64,000 bases of DNA from assembly GCA_030159075.1 (NCBI GenBank), contig BROG01000339.1, positions 124,001-188,000 of the forward strand, read 5' to 3'. Under the pieces are notes generated by a model, which was not told where the DNA came from, made no database searches, and worked only from the letters and a program-made list of their open reading frames with translations. This document shows, piece after piece, positions 14,401-25,006 of the stretch. The stretch comes from Atrina japonica (Eukaryota > Mollusca > Bivalvia > Pterioida > Pinnidae). Each line of letters opens with the position of its first letter. Positions within the stretch are counted from its first letter, which is position 1. Position numbers and translations under genes: made by a program.

Positions 14401-16460
14401 TGCAAAATATTTTCCCCACATTTGTCGCTAGCGGCTGTTTTCCCAAATTGGCAGAAAAAGGTATCGTATGTGTGCTATGCCCATCACAGATTGTAAGTTT
14501 GTTGGTAACTTTGAAAATTCTCATAAACTGCTGTGCTGATTTAAAGAAAAAGATAGTTTCCACTAAGGTTTCTATTTAAGATTTTTTTTTCTTTCTTATG
14601 GCCATTCTCAACAAAAAAGTAAAGCATAGAAGTCTACACATAATTTTGGATTATTCCTAGCAGAAGTTTAATCAAGGTTTGCCAGGTGAATGAATCAAAC
14701 TCCTGGGTCTCTTGTTCATCATTTTTTATTATTATTATTATATTGAAATTTAAGTAGCATGAATTTAAAGATAAAGAAATTTATGGTTACGGTCAACTCT
14801 TTATCAAACAATATAAATATTAAACAGTAACTGATGAATATCACCAATATTTCGTACAGGATTCCTTTCCCTGTTGATAAGCTTGGCTGCATTCGGAGCT
14901 GCAGTGTACCTGAAGTATCCAGTAGAGAAAGTCCATGATAAGTTCCTACAGCTGATCACAGCAGGAACAGTCTTTAGCTTCGCATTGAGTGTATTTTTGT
15001 ACATCAAAGCTAGGAGAGGATCCAAGGCAAAATTGGCACCAGGTGGAAATACAGGTATTTGATTATAAATCAAAGTGTGTTGAATATTATATTTATTACA
15101 GGTTGGTCTCGGTCAGTGATTGGGGCCTCCATGGTCTAGAGGTTGGAGCAACGGGCTTTGAACAATGAAGTTTCTTACTCCTGATCAGCACAGGTTTAAG
15201 CCCCGCTGGAACCCAAGCTGATATTTTTGTTAGAAAATTTTGCCATTTTACTTGTGGAAGGTCGGTGGTCTCTTCCTGTGTACATTATAACCTAAGTCTT
15301 CTCTTCCACCATTAATAAACTGGCTACCACCATATATCCGAGAAAAATTGTTGAGTGTGGTTTTAAACGCTATTAAAAATCAGAAATTCAGTTAATGAAT
15401 TTTTATATAACAAACCTACAAAAAGTAAATCAAACATTTAATGATTTATCATGACCAATATTTAGAAGATTGATATAGGGTCCTTCTTCATGACAGAATA
15501 TTGATAATTGATGATTTAAATTTCCTTATTATGCATGTTTTAGCAATGAGAATGGAAATCTCCCAATGCTGTACATGAATTTATTGATGTTGCAGGGAAC
15601 GTCGTCTATGATTTTTTCATTGGACATGAATTGAACCCCAGATTTGGCAGCTTTGATTTGAAGTTTTTCTGTGAACTTCGACCTGGATTGATTGGATGGT
15701 TGATGCTTAATTTGGTGTTTTTAACAAAAGCATACAAAGAAACAGGAGCCTTACCATATGGATTAACAATGGTGGTCGTGTTCCAAGCTCTGTATGTTGT
15801 GGATGCTCTCTGGTTTGAGGTAAAAAAAAAAAGGGAGGGTTACTCTTTTTTAATTACTGTATGTTTTTATACAAAAACTTTGTAACAAAATTTTGAGTTA
15901 AATTTTAGTGTATTGCTTTATTGGTATGCTGATATTTAGTAATTCAACTTTTCAAAAAATAAAAAAAATGTTGAAAATATACTTGTTCTGTGACATATTA
16001 TTGGTTGTGAGCAGTAGATCATCGGGTAGCCAGATCATTTATCACATTCTCATTTGTCCTGTTGATTTTAATTGATTCTTCTATGTTGATATTGTTATTT
16101 CACGGTGGTTCATTATTTTGATGTCTTATCATAATGATAAAAAGGGACTTACTTAAAGATGATTAGGTGTAGATATCAAAGCATTTTTATTTTTTTCGTC
16201 TTTCAGGAAGCCATTTTGACAACAATGGATATCATTCATGATGGATTCGGCTTTATGCTGGTGTTTGGTGATCTTGTCTGGGTGCCATTTTTGTACTGTC
16301 TACAAACACGATTTCTGTATGAACACAAGTTTGAACTACCTTGGTACTGTTTAGTTGGCATTGTCATCTTGAATTGTAAGTTTATCCTATTGGATATTGG
16401 ATTTTTGTGATTTGAAAATGTTGTTTAGAATGTTAGTTTATTTTATTTCAGAAGTGTGTG

Positions 16461-16553
<93 letters not shown>

Positions 16554-18679
16554 AACTAACAGACAGTGTGTGTTTGCAATGGGAAAACAAAGTGTTAAGA
16601 ATTACGTGTAGTGTGAAAATCTTTCTAAAATGGAAGGACTGAGAAAATATGGAAGACTAAGGCAGTTGGCTTCATTTGGCAGTACCACCACTATATAGTT
16701 TAGAATGTCTGTCACATTCAAGCAAAAGTGAAAATACTAAACTCCCTTTAATACTTTGAAATGAAAGCTTAACTCCGTTCTGAAAAATGTCAAGAGCTAG
16801 ACAGAATGTACAAATTGACTTATCGCCAAATGTTGGACACATGGCTCTCCATGTACATTTTTGACGTCATTCGATTGTGACGTCATAATCACACATGTTT
16901 GACAGGCCATTTGATTGTGACATCATAATGGAAAAGTTTGCCAAAAGGTACCGTGTCGGGCATTTGGCGATAGGTCAATTATAGAGTATCTCTCAAAATT
17001 GAGAATGACTGTATTACATAATTTTACACACTTGCTCCCCTTCTTAGTTAGGCTATGTAAAATTAGTTTTCTGGTCCTGAGATTCCACCATACTGGGTTT
17101 TTTTTCTATCTCAAAATATATTTGTTGTCCAAATACCCATTTTGCTTTCATTGTTATCTTACATAAGGATAACCATCTGTCTGTAACAGTTGATGTTCAG
17201 TTCAAAGTACATTTCACTGTACATTGCATTGGCGTAGATCATGTATCATTCAAACATTCATTTCAGCTGAATCAAATGTAGTATTTCATCAGAAAATTAT
17301 TCACCCCTGTAATGCTTTTCATTGTTCTTTCAGTGATCGGATATTTCATCTTCAGAGGCAGCAACTCCCAGAAGAACGAATTCAGAAAGAATCCTTACAA
17401 CCCAGCTTTGGCACGTAAGTTTTATAGACCAGAAAATTAATTTATTTCCCACTGCAGAGTTGACCAAAAGTACATTTATAATCAAAAAAGATTATTTTAA
17501 GCTCTTGTGTTCAGGTTGACTTGTACTGATGCTTGTAAATGGATCATTTAGTTGAACATGTCAAGCTACATAATTAATTATGGACATAAATGCCATCCAT
17601 GTCATGATTTAGGTTGAATTTAATTCAGGGTAACGGAGGCAGCTGGCTTTTCCTGTCCTTCGGATGAGATGGAAAAAAACTGAGGTCCCGTGTCCTAGTA
17701 CGTAGGTGTTGGCATGTAAAGAACCCTCACTGCTCAATGACCGTAAGTGCCGAGCATAGGCCAAAATTTGAAGCCCTTCACCAGCATTTGGTGACGTCTC
17801 CATATCAGTGAAAGATTCTTGAGTGGGACGTTAAACAACAATACAACAACAAAAAATACAGGGCAAAAATAAGTAGGGCAAAAATTTCTAGGTATACCGT
17901 AGTCAGATGCAATTAAAAGTATTTGATAAAGGGAAGACATAGAAACTCTAAAGGAAACTATGATTACTTAAAGAATGGACTCAATGTGTCTTAAAACATA
18001 GTGTCAAATAAATTCAAACACTCATAATTAAAACAATTTATTGCAGATCTAGAAACAATACCAACATCAACAGGAAAACGACTCCTAGTCTCTGGCTGGT
18101 GGGGACTCTGTCGAAAACCTAATTATCTTGGAGACATCCTTATGTCCATTGCCTGGTCTCTTCCTTGTGGTAAGTCTTTCTTTTTTTTTTTTTTTTTGGA
18201 AAACCATTGAAAATCTATTGCAATACTTCATCAAAGCAGACATGTAATGATTTTGAAGCTGACATCTTTATGTCATACCTGTAGAGCTATTGCATAAGCA
18301 GTATATAAAAAAAAATCTTGTCATCATCTGTTAACAAATAAAGGTTTTAATTGAATCAAATCTAACTCTCTCAATTTAATATCTTTTCTTCTTAAAATTG
18401 TACTTGCAAATAGAAAATTATTAGAATTGTAGATTTCTAAATCATTATATTCAAAGTCTTTGTCATTTCTTGTTTTGATTCACCTGTATATCTATATTTT
18501 AAAACTTGTTGTTTACAGGATCCAGTACACCTCTGCCATACTTCTATCCCCTGTACTTCGCCATACTGTTGATCCACCGAGAGAGGAGGGACGCAGCACA
18601 CTGCGCTAAGAAATACAAAGCCAGTTGGGACCGATACTGTGAACGTGTCAAGTACAGAATCTGTCCACTAGTGTACTAG
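2411..18679 (+). CDS. LBR: Lamin B receptor / delta(14)-sterol reductase, ten coding exons
   Basis: This is an integral protein of the inner nuclear membrane and ER that belongs to the ERG4/ERG24 sterol reductase family. In animals it reduces the C14 double bond of cholesterol precursors and tethers heterochromatin and lamin B. I join 2411-2428, 9407-9646, 10811-10975, 13704-13887, 14860-15054, 15596-15819, 16207-16375, 17334-17414, 18047-18169 and 18519-18679. All introns are GT-AG, all phases agree, and the total is 1560 nt or 519 residues. Residues 7-86 form a basic RS-rich nucleoplasmic tail. The rest is a multi-span sterol reductase core carrying [13 protein letters not shown], the GWWG/PNYLGD segment and [10 protein letters not shown] near the C terminus. 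The start ATG at 2411 has a strong context (gaagATGG). That start leaves no Tudor domain, whereas vertebrate LBR (about 615 residues) begins with one. The frame is open back to the acceptor at 2395, so an upstream coding exon is not excluded. One usually conserved His is Lys (RKPNY). I am confident of the family; LBR over TM7SF2 rests on the RS tail. Confidence 0.95.
2429..9406 (+). other. LBR intron 1 (7 kb)
   Basis: The intron is unique AT-rich sequence up to about 6.5 kb. It then carries one isolated 76-bp satellite unit at 6562-6635 and the main satellite array at 7740-8995. Two copies of a roughly 45-bp segment (AAATAGATATGGAT... with TTTGTACCCCTC) occur at 9183 and 9284. I see no gene within it. 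Confidence 0.7.
7740..8995. repeat. 76-bp satellite array in LBR intron 1
   Basis: About 16 units follow each other with a 76-bp spacing (for example starts at 8151 and 8227), with a few truncated or expanded members. Each unit contains TGTCACTCTAGTGTCCTATA, GACTTCAGCATTACAGTGGG and AAAGATACAACA. An isolated, diverged unit lies at 6562-6635. The 60-aa ORFs over this array are shadows of the repeat. Confidence 0.92.
9407..9646 (+). CDS. LBR: LBR coding exon 2: RS-rich nucleoplasmic tail
   Basis: The exon starts after TTTTCTAG and ends before GTAAGG; it is 80 codons in phase 0/0. It encodes about 30 residues of alternating Arg and Ser, followed by a Lys/Thr/Pro-rich stretch ending RKSARLENL. 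The RS block of LBR is known to bind chromatin and to be phosphorylated by SR protein kinases. This block distinguishes the gene from the plain sterol reductase TM7SF2. Confidence 0.92.
10021..10206. repeat. 62-bp tandem triplication in LBR intron 2
   Basis: Three nearly identical 62-bp units start at 10021, 10083 and 10145. They share GTCAGTTGAGACTAG and ACATGGCATGTTCAAGACC. The high identity points to a recent duplication. Confidence 0.9.
10453..10698 (+). mobile_element. tRNA-derived SINE, family A, copy 1
   Basis: The head has a Pol III box A (TGGCTGAGTGG) and box B (GGTTCGTGTCC) spaced as in a tRNA with a long variable arm. A body contains GTTTACTTGCGGAAGG and CTCCACCATTAAAAAACTGG. It ends GTTGAGTGTGGTGTAAAACA and an A-rich tail. 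Two further copies in this window share the body and tail. Confidence 0.85.
10811..10975 (+). CDS. LBR: LBR coding exon 3: linker and first membrane span
   Basis: The exon is 55 codons, phase 0/0, between TTTGACAG and GTATGG. A charged linker is followed by [20 protein letters not shown], which corresponds to the first transmembrane segment of the reductase core, after the usual E-F-G-G motif. Confidence 0.92.
11556..11680. mobile_element. Hairpin MITE-like element in LBR intron 3
   Basis: Two inverted arms of about 45-50 bp (CAGATAGAAAAATATCAGTT at the left, its complement at the right) flank a short loop. There is no coding capacity. It abuts the 100-bp satellite that begins about 11690. 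Confidence 0.7.
11690..12780. repeat. 100-bp satellite array with 200-bp higher-order period
   Basis: The string TAGGATGTGC (with small variants) recurs at 11741, 11841, 11941, 12041, 12141, 12241, 12341, 12441, 12538, 12638 and 12738, an almost exact 100-bp period over 11 units. In the first half, units alternate between a form with TACACTTCTGTGCCTAGATA and one with TACACCTCTGTGCTTTGATA, giving a 200-bp dimer repeat. It lies wholly in LBR intron 3. Confidence 0.95.
13704..13887 (+). CDS. LBR: LBR coding exon 4: second span and LPIGKVVEG motif
   Basis: The exon runs from TCTTACAG to GTAAGA and ends in phase 1. It contains the conserved [13 protein letters not shown] followed by RLKYRCNG, both typical of LBR and TM7SF2. 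Confidence 0.92.
14860..15054 (+). CDS. LBR: LBR coding exon 5: membrane spans
   Basis: This 195-nt exon, phase 1/1, encodes two hydrophobic segments and a basic turn (KARRGSKAK). It joins cleanly to the exons on either side. Confidence 0.9.
15121..15385 (+). mobile_element. tRNA-derived SINE, family A, copy 2
   Basis: The body and tail match the copy at 10453 (TTCTCTTCCACCATTAATAA, GTTGAGTGTGGTTTTAAAC). The head is more diverged: box A is degraded and box B reads GGTTTAAGCCC, so this copy is older. It is in LBR intron 5. Confidence 0.8.
15596..15819 (+). CDS. LBR: LBR coding exon 6: sterol reductase signature 1
   Basis: The exon holds [18 protein letters not shown], matching the first ERG4/ERG24 signature, then [12 protein letters not shown] and further membrane segments ending DALWFE. 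It runs phase 1 to phase 0. Confidence 0.94.
16207..16375 (+). CDS. LBR: LBR coding exon 7: [16 protein letters not shown] core
   Basis: The exon starts [16 protein letters not shown] and continues [11 protein letters not shown], the most conserved internal block of C14 sterol reductases. It ends in phase 1 before GTAAGT. Confidence 0.94.
16463..16548. repeat. (AT)n microsatellite
   Basis: More than 40 uninterrupted TA dinucleotides in LBR intron 7. Confidence 0.97.
16813..16980. mobile_element. 168-bp MITE carrying CRE-like sites
   Basis: The ends are inverted: AATTGACTTATCGCCAAATG at the left and the complement of AATTGACCTATCGCCAAATG at the right. Inside are two perfect TGACGTCA palindromes and one TGACATCA, within internal ATTGTGACGTCATAATCA-like repeats. 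It has no coding capacity and lies in LBR intron 7. Confidence 0.8.
17334..17414 (+). CDS. LBR: LBR coding exon 8: [15 protein letters not shown]
   Basis: An 81-nt exon, phase 1/1, encodes the cytosolic [15 protein letters not shown] segment. That segment is part of the cofactor-binding region in this family. Confidence 0.92.
17625..17856 (+). mobile_element. SINE-like element, family B, copy 1
   Basis: The element contains TCCTTCGGATGAGATGG, TAAAGAACCCTCACTGCTC, AGTGCCGAGCATAGGCC, TGGTGACGTCTCCATAT and ends GACGTTAAACAACAATACAAC with an A-rich tail. A second partial copy at 20248 shares the 3' half. Its head is not clearly tRNA-like here. It lies in LBR intron 8. Confidence 0.75.
18047..18169 (+). 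CDS. LBR: LBR coding exon 9: WWG...NYLGD block
   Basis: The exon encodes [18 protein letters not shown]. The family pattern is normally R-H-x-N-Y; here the His position is Lys. The Asn believed to correspond to the human disease residue N547 is kept. Confidence 0.93.
18519..18679 (+). CDS. LBR: LBR coding exon 10: C terminus and stop
   Basis: The terminal exon encodes [19 protein letters not shown], then [13 protein letters not shown] and a short tail ending PLVY before TAG. This matches the second family signature, with Lys where KYG usually has Gly. Confidence 0.93.
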
Positions 18680-21000
18680 ATAAATTGATTGGCTTGTTCT
18701 AGAAAAGAATTTATGAAGTGTCTTGAAAAAATGAACAGAAATACTGATAGGTTTATTCTAACATACTCATGACTGGTTCTCCATACCATGTTAATCAGCA
18801 GTGTTGCTGCATGAAGTTGAAAATGACTTGACGGAAACTAACATCGTCATTGAAAGGGATTTTATATGTCAGTATCACAATGATCTCACATAAAGGAGAC
18901 TGCCCATTGGTTGGTGCTTATTAGGTAATTTGAAATTGACATTTGCAATGTACAGTATGAAATTGATGTCACAAAACTCAGGAGATATATAACTAATCAT
19001 TACATTCCCTTGTCAAGGAAGAGGAATTGTGTCAACGAGAAGCCAAAGAAAAAAGGAAGAAATCGTAATGGATATAGAATGATATTATTGTAAAAGCCTA
19101 TTTTTGTTGCCATTACAGTATTGTAGATGAAAATTTGTAATTTTTGTGTGTGTGTGTTTCATGTCAGTGTTTCAACATAGCTGATCTGTTAACAAACGAC
19201 TTGTTCTCTGTTAAATGAGAAGATATACCTGTCATTTTTGTTGAGTCTTTAACTGTACGAATTTAGCTGATGAAGAAACAGATTTTACCATACTGGAAGT
19301 TGCAGTTTAAAATGGCATATTTTTCATTAATATCTCCAATAATCCCACAGTTATGCTTTTATTTGCAAATAATTTTTATCTGAAATTAAATCATGTTCTT
19401 ATTCTATTCATTAGATAAATGGAGTTTAGGATAAAAAAAATAGCAAAATAAATCAGCATTAGACAGTTCTATAAGTAATTAAATGTTTTATTTCGAAACT
19501 TACGTGAGTTTTGCTCCTGATATGTGTATAGACTACACTTAAGTGTACGGTTTAAAGTGTTTGTTTTTATGGTATAGAAAAACTTGAAATATTGGCAACT
19601 TGATTATGTGTATGTAAAAAATTACCGTTATCATTTATTGATGCAGTCTGTTTTTATATAAAGACCGGATGTCTCCCCCAGTTATTTTTGTTAAGATCTT
19701 TATTTTTTAAATACATGTTTGATATATTTTTTTGGAGAGAAAAAAAACAACAACAAAATTAATGTATGTAACATTTACCAATATGCCACAATATTAAGGC
19801 AACTGTTTTGCTGGATAAAATGTTGATTGATTTTAATGAATATAAGATATATGAAATATTTGGAATTAATTAAGTTGTAAAATGATTATTTGATTTTAAC
19901 CTTTTTATAGTTATTTTTTGTTTTAGTAAAAAAAAACTTTAGGTCAGATTTTTATCATCATATTGTCATTTTACAGGGTTTATGTTTGGTCTCATTTTGT
20001 GAGTTAATTTTTATCTATCATTTCTTTTTGAATTATGAAATGGACAGATCAACTGTGTGTCTGTAAGTATACAATGTTTCAATCCAAATTTCAATTTTTA
20101 AAAAACCAAAAATATCATGGAGGCATGCTTGATCTGGTTCTATATTTTAAAGGTGTTATGTTAAATTCTGGAGCAAGACTTTTTACAAATTTCTTGAATT
20201 TGAAATACAACTACATGTATATATATATATAATTTTGTTGAAATTCAGTGCTCTGGCCATAAGTGCCGAGCATAGGCCAAACTTTGAAGCCCTTCACCAG
20301 CATTGGTGACGTCTCCATATGAGTGAAAGATTCTTGAGTGAGAAGTTAAACAACAATCCAACCCACCTACATTGTTGAAATTCAGTAGTCATCTTAAAAT
20401 GTAATTATCTCTGACATACATTACAAGATTCTTTTGAAAAAAAATTCATTTTCACACAACTGAAATTATATTGGAGGGGGTGGGATTTCACAATTAGTAT
20501 CATGTACAGTTTATTGTTCTCTTATTTTACTTGCACTGATCATTTAGTTTGATCCTTTACTTAAAATGATTAGTACGTCGGTTTCACTGAAGGCTTGCTC
20601 CAGTCTGTACAACATAAACTACAGCAATATTTTGTTTACTTATTTATTTTGAAAACATGCTTATTTTAGATGTTTGTAAAAAGTGTAAATTTGTGTGTAT
20701 ATTTTAGAATACAATTCCTGTATAGATGTGTACATTTTAAACATTTATAATGTAGTAAGAAAATGAGTAGGGTAGAGATGTAACTCAAGTGTAATGTCAG
20801 TTGCATGCGATCATATTTCATGAGAGTAATCAAAATGATTTTTGAATTTTGTTGTACTCCCATATAATCATACTAAGAAATATAACAATGGTAATATATA
20901 TGAATTATTTTTCTGTTTTGGCTGTTTAGAAATCCTTTTGTATTCCTAATTATTTTAAGAATTGAAAAGTATTGTTTTAAATCAAAATAAACTAAATTTC
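18680..21000 (+). other. Probable LBR 3' UTR and downstream sequence
   Basis: No coding sequence is visible. AATAAA signals occur at about 19448 and at 20986-20991. The last one, followed by a U-rich tract, would give a 2.3-kb 3' UTR that includes a SINE tail at 20248-20363. Which site is used cannot be read from the sequence. Confidence 0.45.
20248..20363 (+). mobile_element. SINE-like element, family B, 3' fragment
   Basis: This stretch matches the 3' half of the element at 17625-17856 (AGTGCCGAGCATAGGCC, GGTGACGTCTCCATATGAG, GTTAAACAACAATCCAAC). It is 5'-truncated, as is usual for LINE-mobilised SINEs. Confidence 0.75.
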
Positions 21001-21170
21001 TTTCTGCACATGGTATTTGTTTGTTTAAAATTGATTTGATATATTATGCATGTTCTCAGATAACAAAGATGTTTCAGATTCTTATGTGGAGTTACTGTAG
21101 CTTTTTAGCTCACGTGGCCAAAAGGGCCTTGTCATTGAGATTTGTCAATGACCTTTATACTTAAATTTTC

Positions 21171-21290
21171 CTTTCCAGTCGCTCCTGAAAACTTAAGTTT
21201 GATGAATGATGATTTTCATTCATACACACTACACAGAAAGCCCTATTTATGTTTTCTGCAATTCTTAAAGGGCCCTTATGAAAGGGTGTT
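21171..21290 (-). pseudogene. Decayed fragment of an NHL-type gene copy
   Basis: The region aligns with 24301-24420 of the intact single-exon gene: both contain GTTTTCTGCAATTCT, ATTTTCATTCATA and CGCT.CTGAAAAC in the same order and orientation. Substitutions and small indels break the frame. It is 3 kb from the intact gene, so it may be the remnant of a local duplication. How far the similarity extends needs an alignment. Confidence 0.6.
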
Positions 21291-21299
21291 GTAAAAATG

Positions 21300-24033
21300 C
21301 AGAACGGAAAATGCCATATACCTGGTACATAATTTTTCAAGATACTACAAAAAACAAGTAGTGATCAATAGAGTGTGGTACACTGGCTATTGTATGAAAT
21401 ATAATCATGGTCTCACTTTTTGATTTACCATATTTTACCAAAATGTGAGAATATAATCAGATTACTTTTTCACAAATGAAAATCAGAAGTGGTAGAATGG
21501 CATGTAATTGTGCCGTGGTCTTTTCGGCAGTACCTCTGTATTTTCCATTGCAAAAGGAATAAATTATTCTTGCATGTAAATAGACATATGCTGGTACCAT
21601 ACATGAATGAACAAGAGTACTGAGAAGCAGAGCATCGCATTGCTGTGCCTAAAGTTTTCTTTACAACAATGTAGAGAACGAATTTCCCTGGTGGTGCCTG
21701 CTGATAAACACATGACAATATCAGTTACACTGTTCAATTTCATCACAAAAGGATTGTGCATGCTCTTTTGAAGGGGCTCTTCCACGAAATTTCATTTTCT
21801 GTTTAGTATTATTTTTGTTAAAATATTTCTTTTAACTTCTAAACAGGGATGAAAGTTTTCAGCTGATATCAGCCTTTTTGATGAGAACTGTCAAAAACTA
21901 AATGCCCATAATTGAGTTTGATAACTTAAAAACTACATTTTTGCTTGACAGACAAGGGGTGATATCTATTTCAGTCTTTTCTGTAGCTACTTGCAATCAT
22001 CCCTGTTATCAAGTAACATTCATTGCAAATTTTTCAAAATTGTAACCTTTTAGACTCACTTGGGTTCTTGCAGCTAACAGCTTTGTATAAGCTGTGTAAA
22101 CTTGTGCAAAAATGTCAATACGATTCAATTCTTTATTTACATGTATCAAAGAATCCCCAGATATAATATATACAAAACGTAAAATATTTACATAACGCAA
22201 TTGTTTATAGTGGTATATAGTATAAACATAATACTAAAGTTATAATGCTCAAGATGATCGTTTCTGTCAGTTAGACTTCATCAGTTATCATAGGGCTGTC
22301 AATTATGAGAAATTCTATATCAATATGGTACTTCTGTGAAACGCATTCAAAATATATTGATTCATTATAATATTTTACTATCTAATGATTAAAAAAAAAC
22401 ATTGTTTATTTGAATAATTAGAATAAAATATAATATAGTTCAAGAATATGAAGTAAAACATGGAAATTGTAAAAGAAAGTACGCACTGTGAAATGCATTA
22501 TGAAATGTACCGATACTAAAAAAATGTATCGATTATCAAATCAATTTGTATATTGATACATCGATATAGATTCTATCGATGACAGCCCTAGAATATCTAC
22601 ATAAAATATTTATAAATTGTCCATTCTCTTCTGTTTGTGACATAAAAGACGAAAATTTTAACCACTTTTTAAAGTTGTCTTAGGCCTACATTATTTATGC
22701 TTTAACTATTAAAGGTTGTACCAGTTTAAACACATGGTCTTCTATTACGCTATATTTTTTATATTCATTATTTTCCAAATATCACCAAAATATGGACATA
22801 TAAGAATAAAGTGAAACTCATCTTCAGCATCATTACCATTACACGAACACCAATATAAATGACTAACGTCTATCGACATTTCAAATCGTCTCAGCTGATG
22901 TAACTATGTACTAACTAAACATATAACAATAATGTACCGTTTCACCACCAAAACGACATATTTTGAAGTGCACATATACATTTCATCATTTTACCACTTT
23001 TTACCAGGGGTTTAATCAAAAAATGAGAATATGATACGTATGATTTTTTAACTACAATTGATCTACACGAGATGGAGTCCATTAATATTTTTGCAAAATG
23101 ATGTTTCAACATCGAAATCGAAACATTTTAAAATGCAATTATAGCATATTCTAACTATTTGGTTTACCGAGGAGGGGGTTAAAACAAGAAAATGAGTTCA
23201 TGATACTTATATAATTATAAAATGAAACTACAAAGTGAGATATGTCTTCACGAGACGGGGTTCATGATAATTTTATTTGCGAATCGTGCTTTTCACATAG
23301 CGATGTTGTTTTTTACGACATGCATGTAGTAGGTCCTTATCTCGACATAATATGTCGTTATTTCGACATAGCTACGTCGTTATTTTGAGATGGTATGTCG
23401 AAATAACGACAAATATTTTTTTTCGAATGGCCCTTAACATAAGGAAGTTTTTACAAGCTTACATTAAACTTGTTCCGACGCATTTCCTGTTCACATATGG
23501 CGACTAGGGAAGAACTTCGGATTGCACTTCAAATAAAGTCATGAGGGCTATAAACTTGCTGTATGAATACTATTTCAGATGCAGACGTTTGTTATAACTG
23601 TATACTATTTATAACCTGAAGTTTGATCATGGAGGCGGGCTAAAACAGAGTCATCGTTTATTGACCAGTGGTGGACTAAGCAATGGACAACCCATAATAC
23701 AAGTATTAGGCTGTTCCGCCACGTATATTAACTACAATGTACCCAAAATCCACTTGTATGTAAATTTGAACACTAATTTTGTTCTCATTTTACAATTACG
23801 TGAAATGTGACAAAAGTACTAGAACAAATAAAGTGTGGTCAATCCAAGTGCATTCAATGTTAGTGATTCGATTTGTCTTACAGGTTATATAAATTATAAA
23901 TAGTGATAACATTTTCATGTCCTCGAACATTTCAAGTTCCTCAGCTTCCTGGTTGTCCAGACTGACCGACATTAATGTACATAAAAGGTGAGACATTAAC
24001 TTGGTATTTATGTTGACTTACATGTTTAATAAA
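21300..24033. other. Intergenic stretch with a MITE-like element
   Basis: No supported gene. A MITE-like element lies at 22291-22590. A cluster of ATGTCGTTATTTCGACAT-type palindromic sequence lies at 23340-23412. A short ORF beginning ATGGCGACTAGG at about 23498 stops after 15 codons and shows no donor site. Confidence 0.6.
22291..22590. mobile_element. 300-bp MITE-like element with TAGGGCTGTCA ends
   Basis: The 11-bp inverted ends TAGGGCTGTCA / TGACAGCCCTA bound an AT-rich, non-coding interior with several ATCGAT motifs. The ends resemble hAT-type termini, but I see no clear 8-bp target duplication. Confidence 0.6.
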
Positions 24034-24927
24034 TCACATTTGATTAGTACACTTAACGATTAAAATATCACCACTTTCACATCCAATCCAAATTTCTCCC
24101 GATGGAGAATAGGCGATACAAGATGGGGCCACTAACCCGTCTTGTTTCGTCAGTAAGAATTGTAAAAATATTCCATTTTGATTCAAAACGTGAATGGCAT
24201 TACTTGCACTGTCTGCAATGTAAATGTTACCTTCTGTATCACAACAGACGCCCACTGGTTCAAAACTTGGAAATGCACAATGGCCCCTGTAAAGAAATCG
24301 TTCTTTCCAATCGCTACTGAAAACGGTTAATCCTGACAATTCATAATTTTCATTCATATGCACCACACATATATCCCCATTAATGTTTTCTGCAATTCTC
24401 GCGGGACACTTAGAAAAAGCAGGAACACGTACTTCAGTTTGGCGAATCATTTCACCAATTTCTTCAATCTCCAAGACAAATCCGCTAGTGGTTCCCGGAT
24501 TCATAAGTCCGAGTAATGTTTTTCCCGTGCGCGTTCTACAAAGCGACGTGGGACTGTAGGGATACGTAGATATCACAGGTGACTTATTGCCTTCTAAATC
24601 AATTTTTTGCAAAGAACAAGAGTACAAGTTGGACGCGAAATAATATCCACACTCCATTCTGGAAAAACTGTTGAATTTCTCCTGATGATTCAAGGAGCGC
24701 AGAACAAGCCCACTTCTGTGTACTATGGCGTTATCAGTGGCACGGAATACGTGAACTAAAGCTTTGTCCTCGTCCAGTGGAAATATTGTAAAAATTCTTT
24801 TACTACCGTGTTTAATTACCGTTTGTACCTGTGGCACCAAAGGCTGTGTTATTTTAGATTTCTTCATTGGATCGACACCGTCATCATGTAATCCAGGTAA
24901 ATCAGAATACTCGTTTGCCCTCTTCAT
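24034..24927 (-). CDS. NHL-repeat beta-propeller protein, single exon
   Basis: This intact 297-residue ORF has start context aaaATGA, and its frame is fully open. A Lys/Arg-containing head (about residues 1-25) is followed by a series of propeller-type blades. The best NHL-like blade is near residues 220-250 (VGVCCDTEGNIYIADSASN, then IHVLNQNG), with another at about 268-290 (IAYSPSGEIWIGCESGDI). The layout resembles the C-terminal NHL propeller of TRIM2/TRIM3/TRIM71-type proteins, which are greatly expanded in bivalves, but there is no RING, B-box or filamin domain. Such a propeller would bind protein or RNA partners; its role here is unknown. The absence of introns suggests a retrocopy origin or an NHL-only member. 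A TATA-like element and a CRE-like site lie within 80 bases upstream, so it may be expressed. A decayed relative is at 21.2 kb. Confidence 0.8.
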   Translation of the reverse strand: MKRANEYSDLPGLHDDGVDPMKKSKITQPLVPQVQTVIKHGSKRIFTIFPLDEDKALVHVFRATDNAIVHRSGLVLRSLNHQEKFNSFSRMECGYYFASNLYSCSLQKIDLEGNKSPVISTYPYSPTSLCRTRTGKTLLGLMNPGTTSGFVLEIEEIGEMIRQTEVRVPAFSKCPARIAENINGDICVVHMNENYELSGLTVFSSDWKERFLYRGHCAFPSFEPVGVCCDTEGNIYIADSASNAIHVLNQNGIFLQFLLTKQDGLVAPSCIAYSPSGEIWIGCESGDILIVKCTNQM

Positions 24928-24977
24928 TTTCTTTCTCCGCTGTTCTCGATCTACATAAAACTCAAAATCTTGATTTT

Positions 24978-25006
24978 ATACTTTATAAATATAAAATTAC
25001 GTCATC
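24978..25006 (-). promoter_or_regulatory. CRE-like and TATA-like promoter of the NHL gene
   Basis: On the minus strand TGACGTAA (24999-25006) is followed by TATTTATAAAGTATAAAATC. This places a TATA box about 50-65 bases upstream of the ATG at 24927. The order CRE then TATA is typical of an inducible promoter. The assignment rests on position and motif only. Confidence 0.5.

Noticed and set aside
23498..23545. ATGGCGACTAGG... as a first exon
   Set aside because: Good start context, but it stops after 15 codons and no donor precedes the stop.
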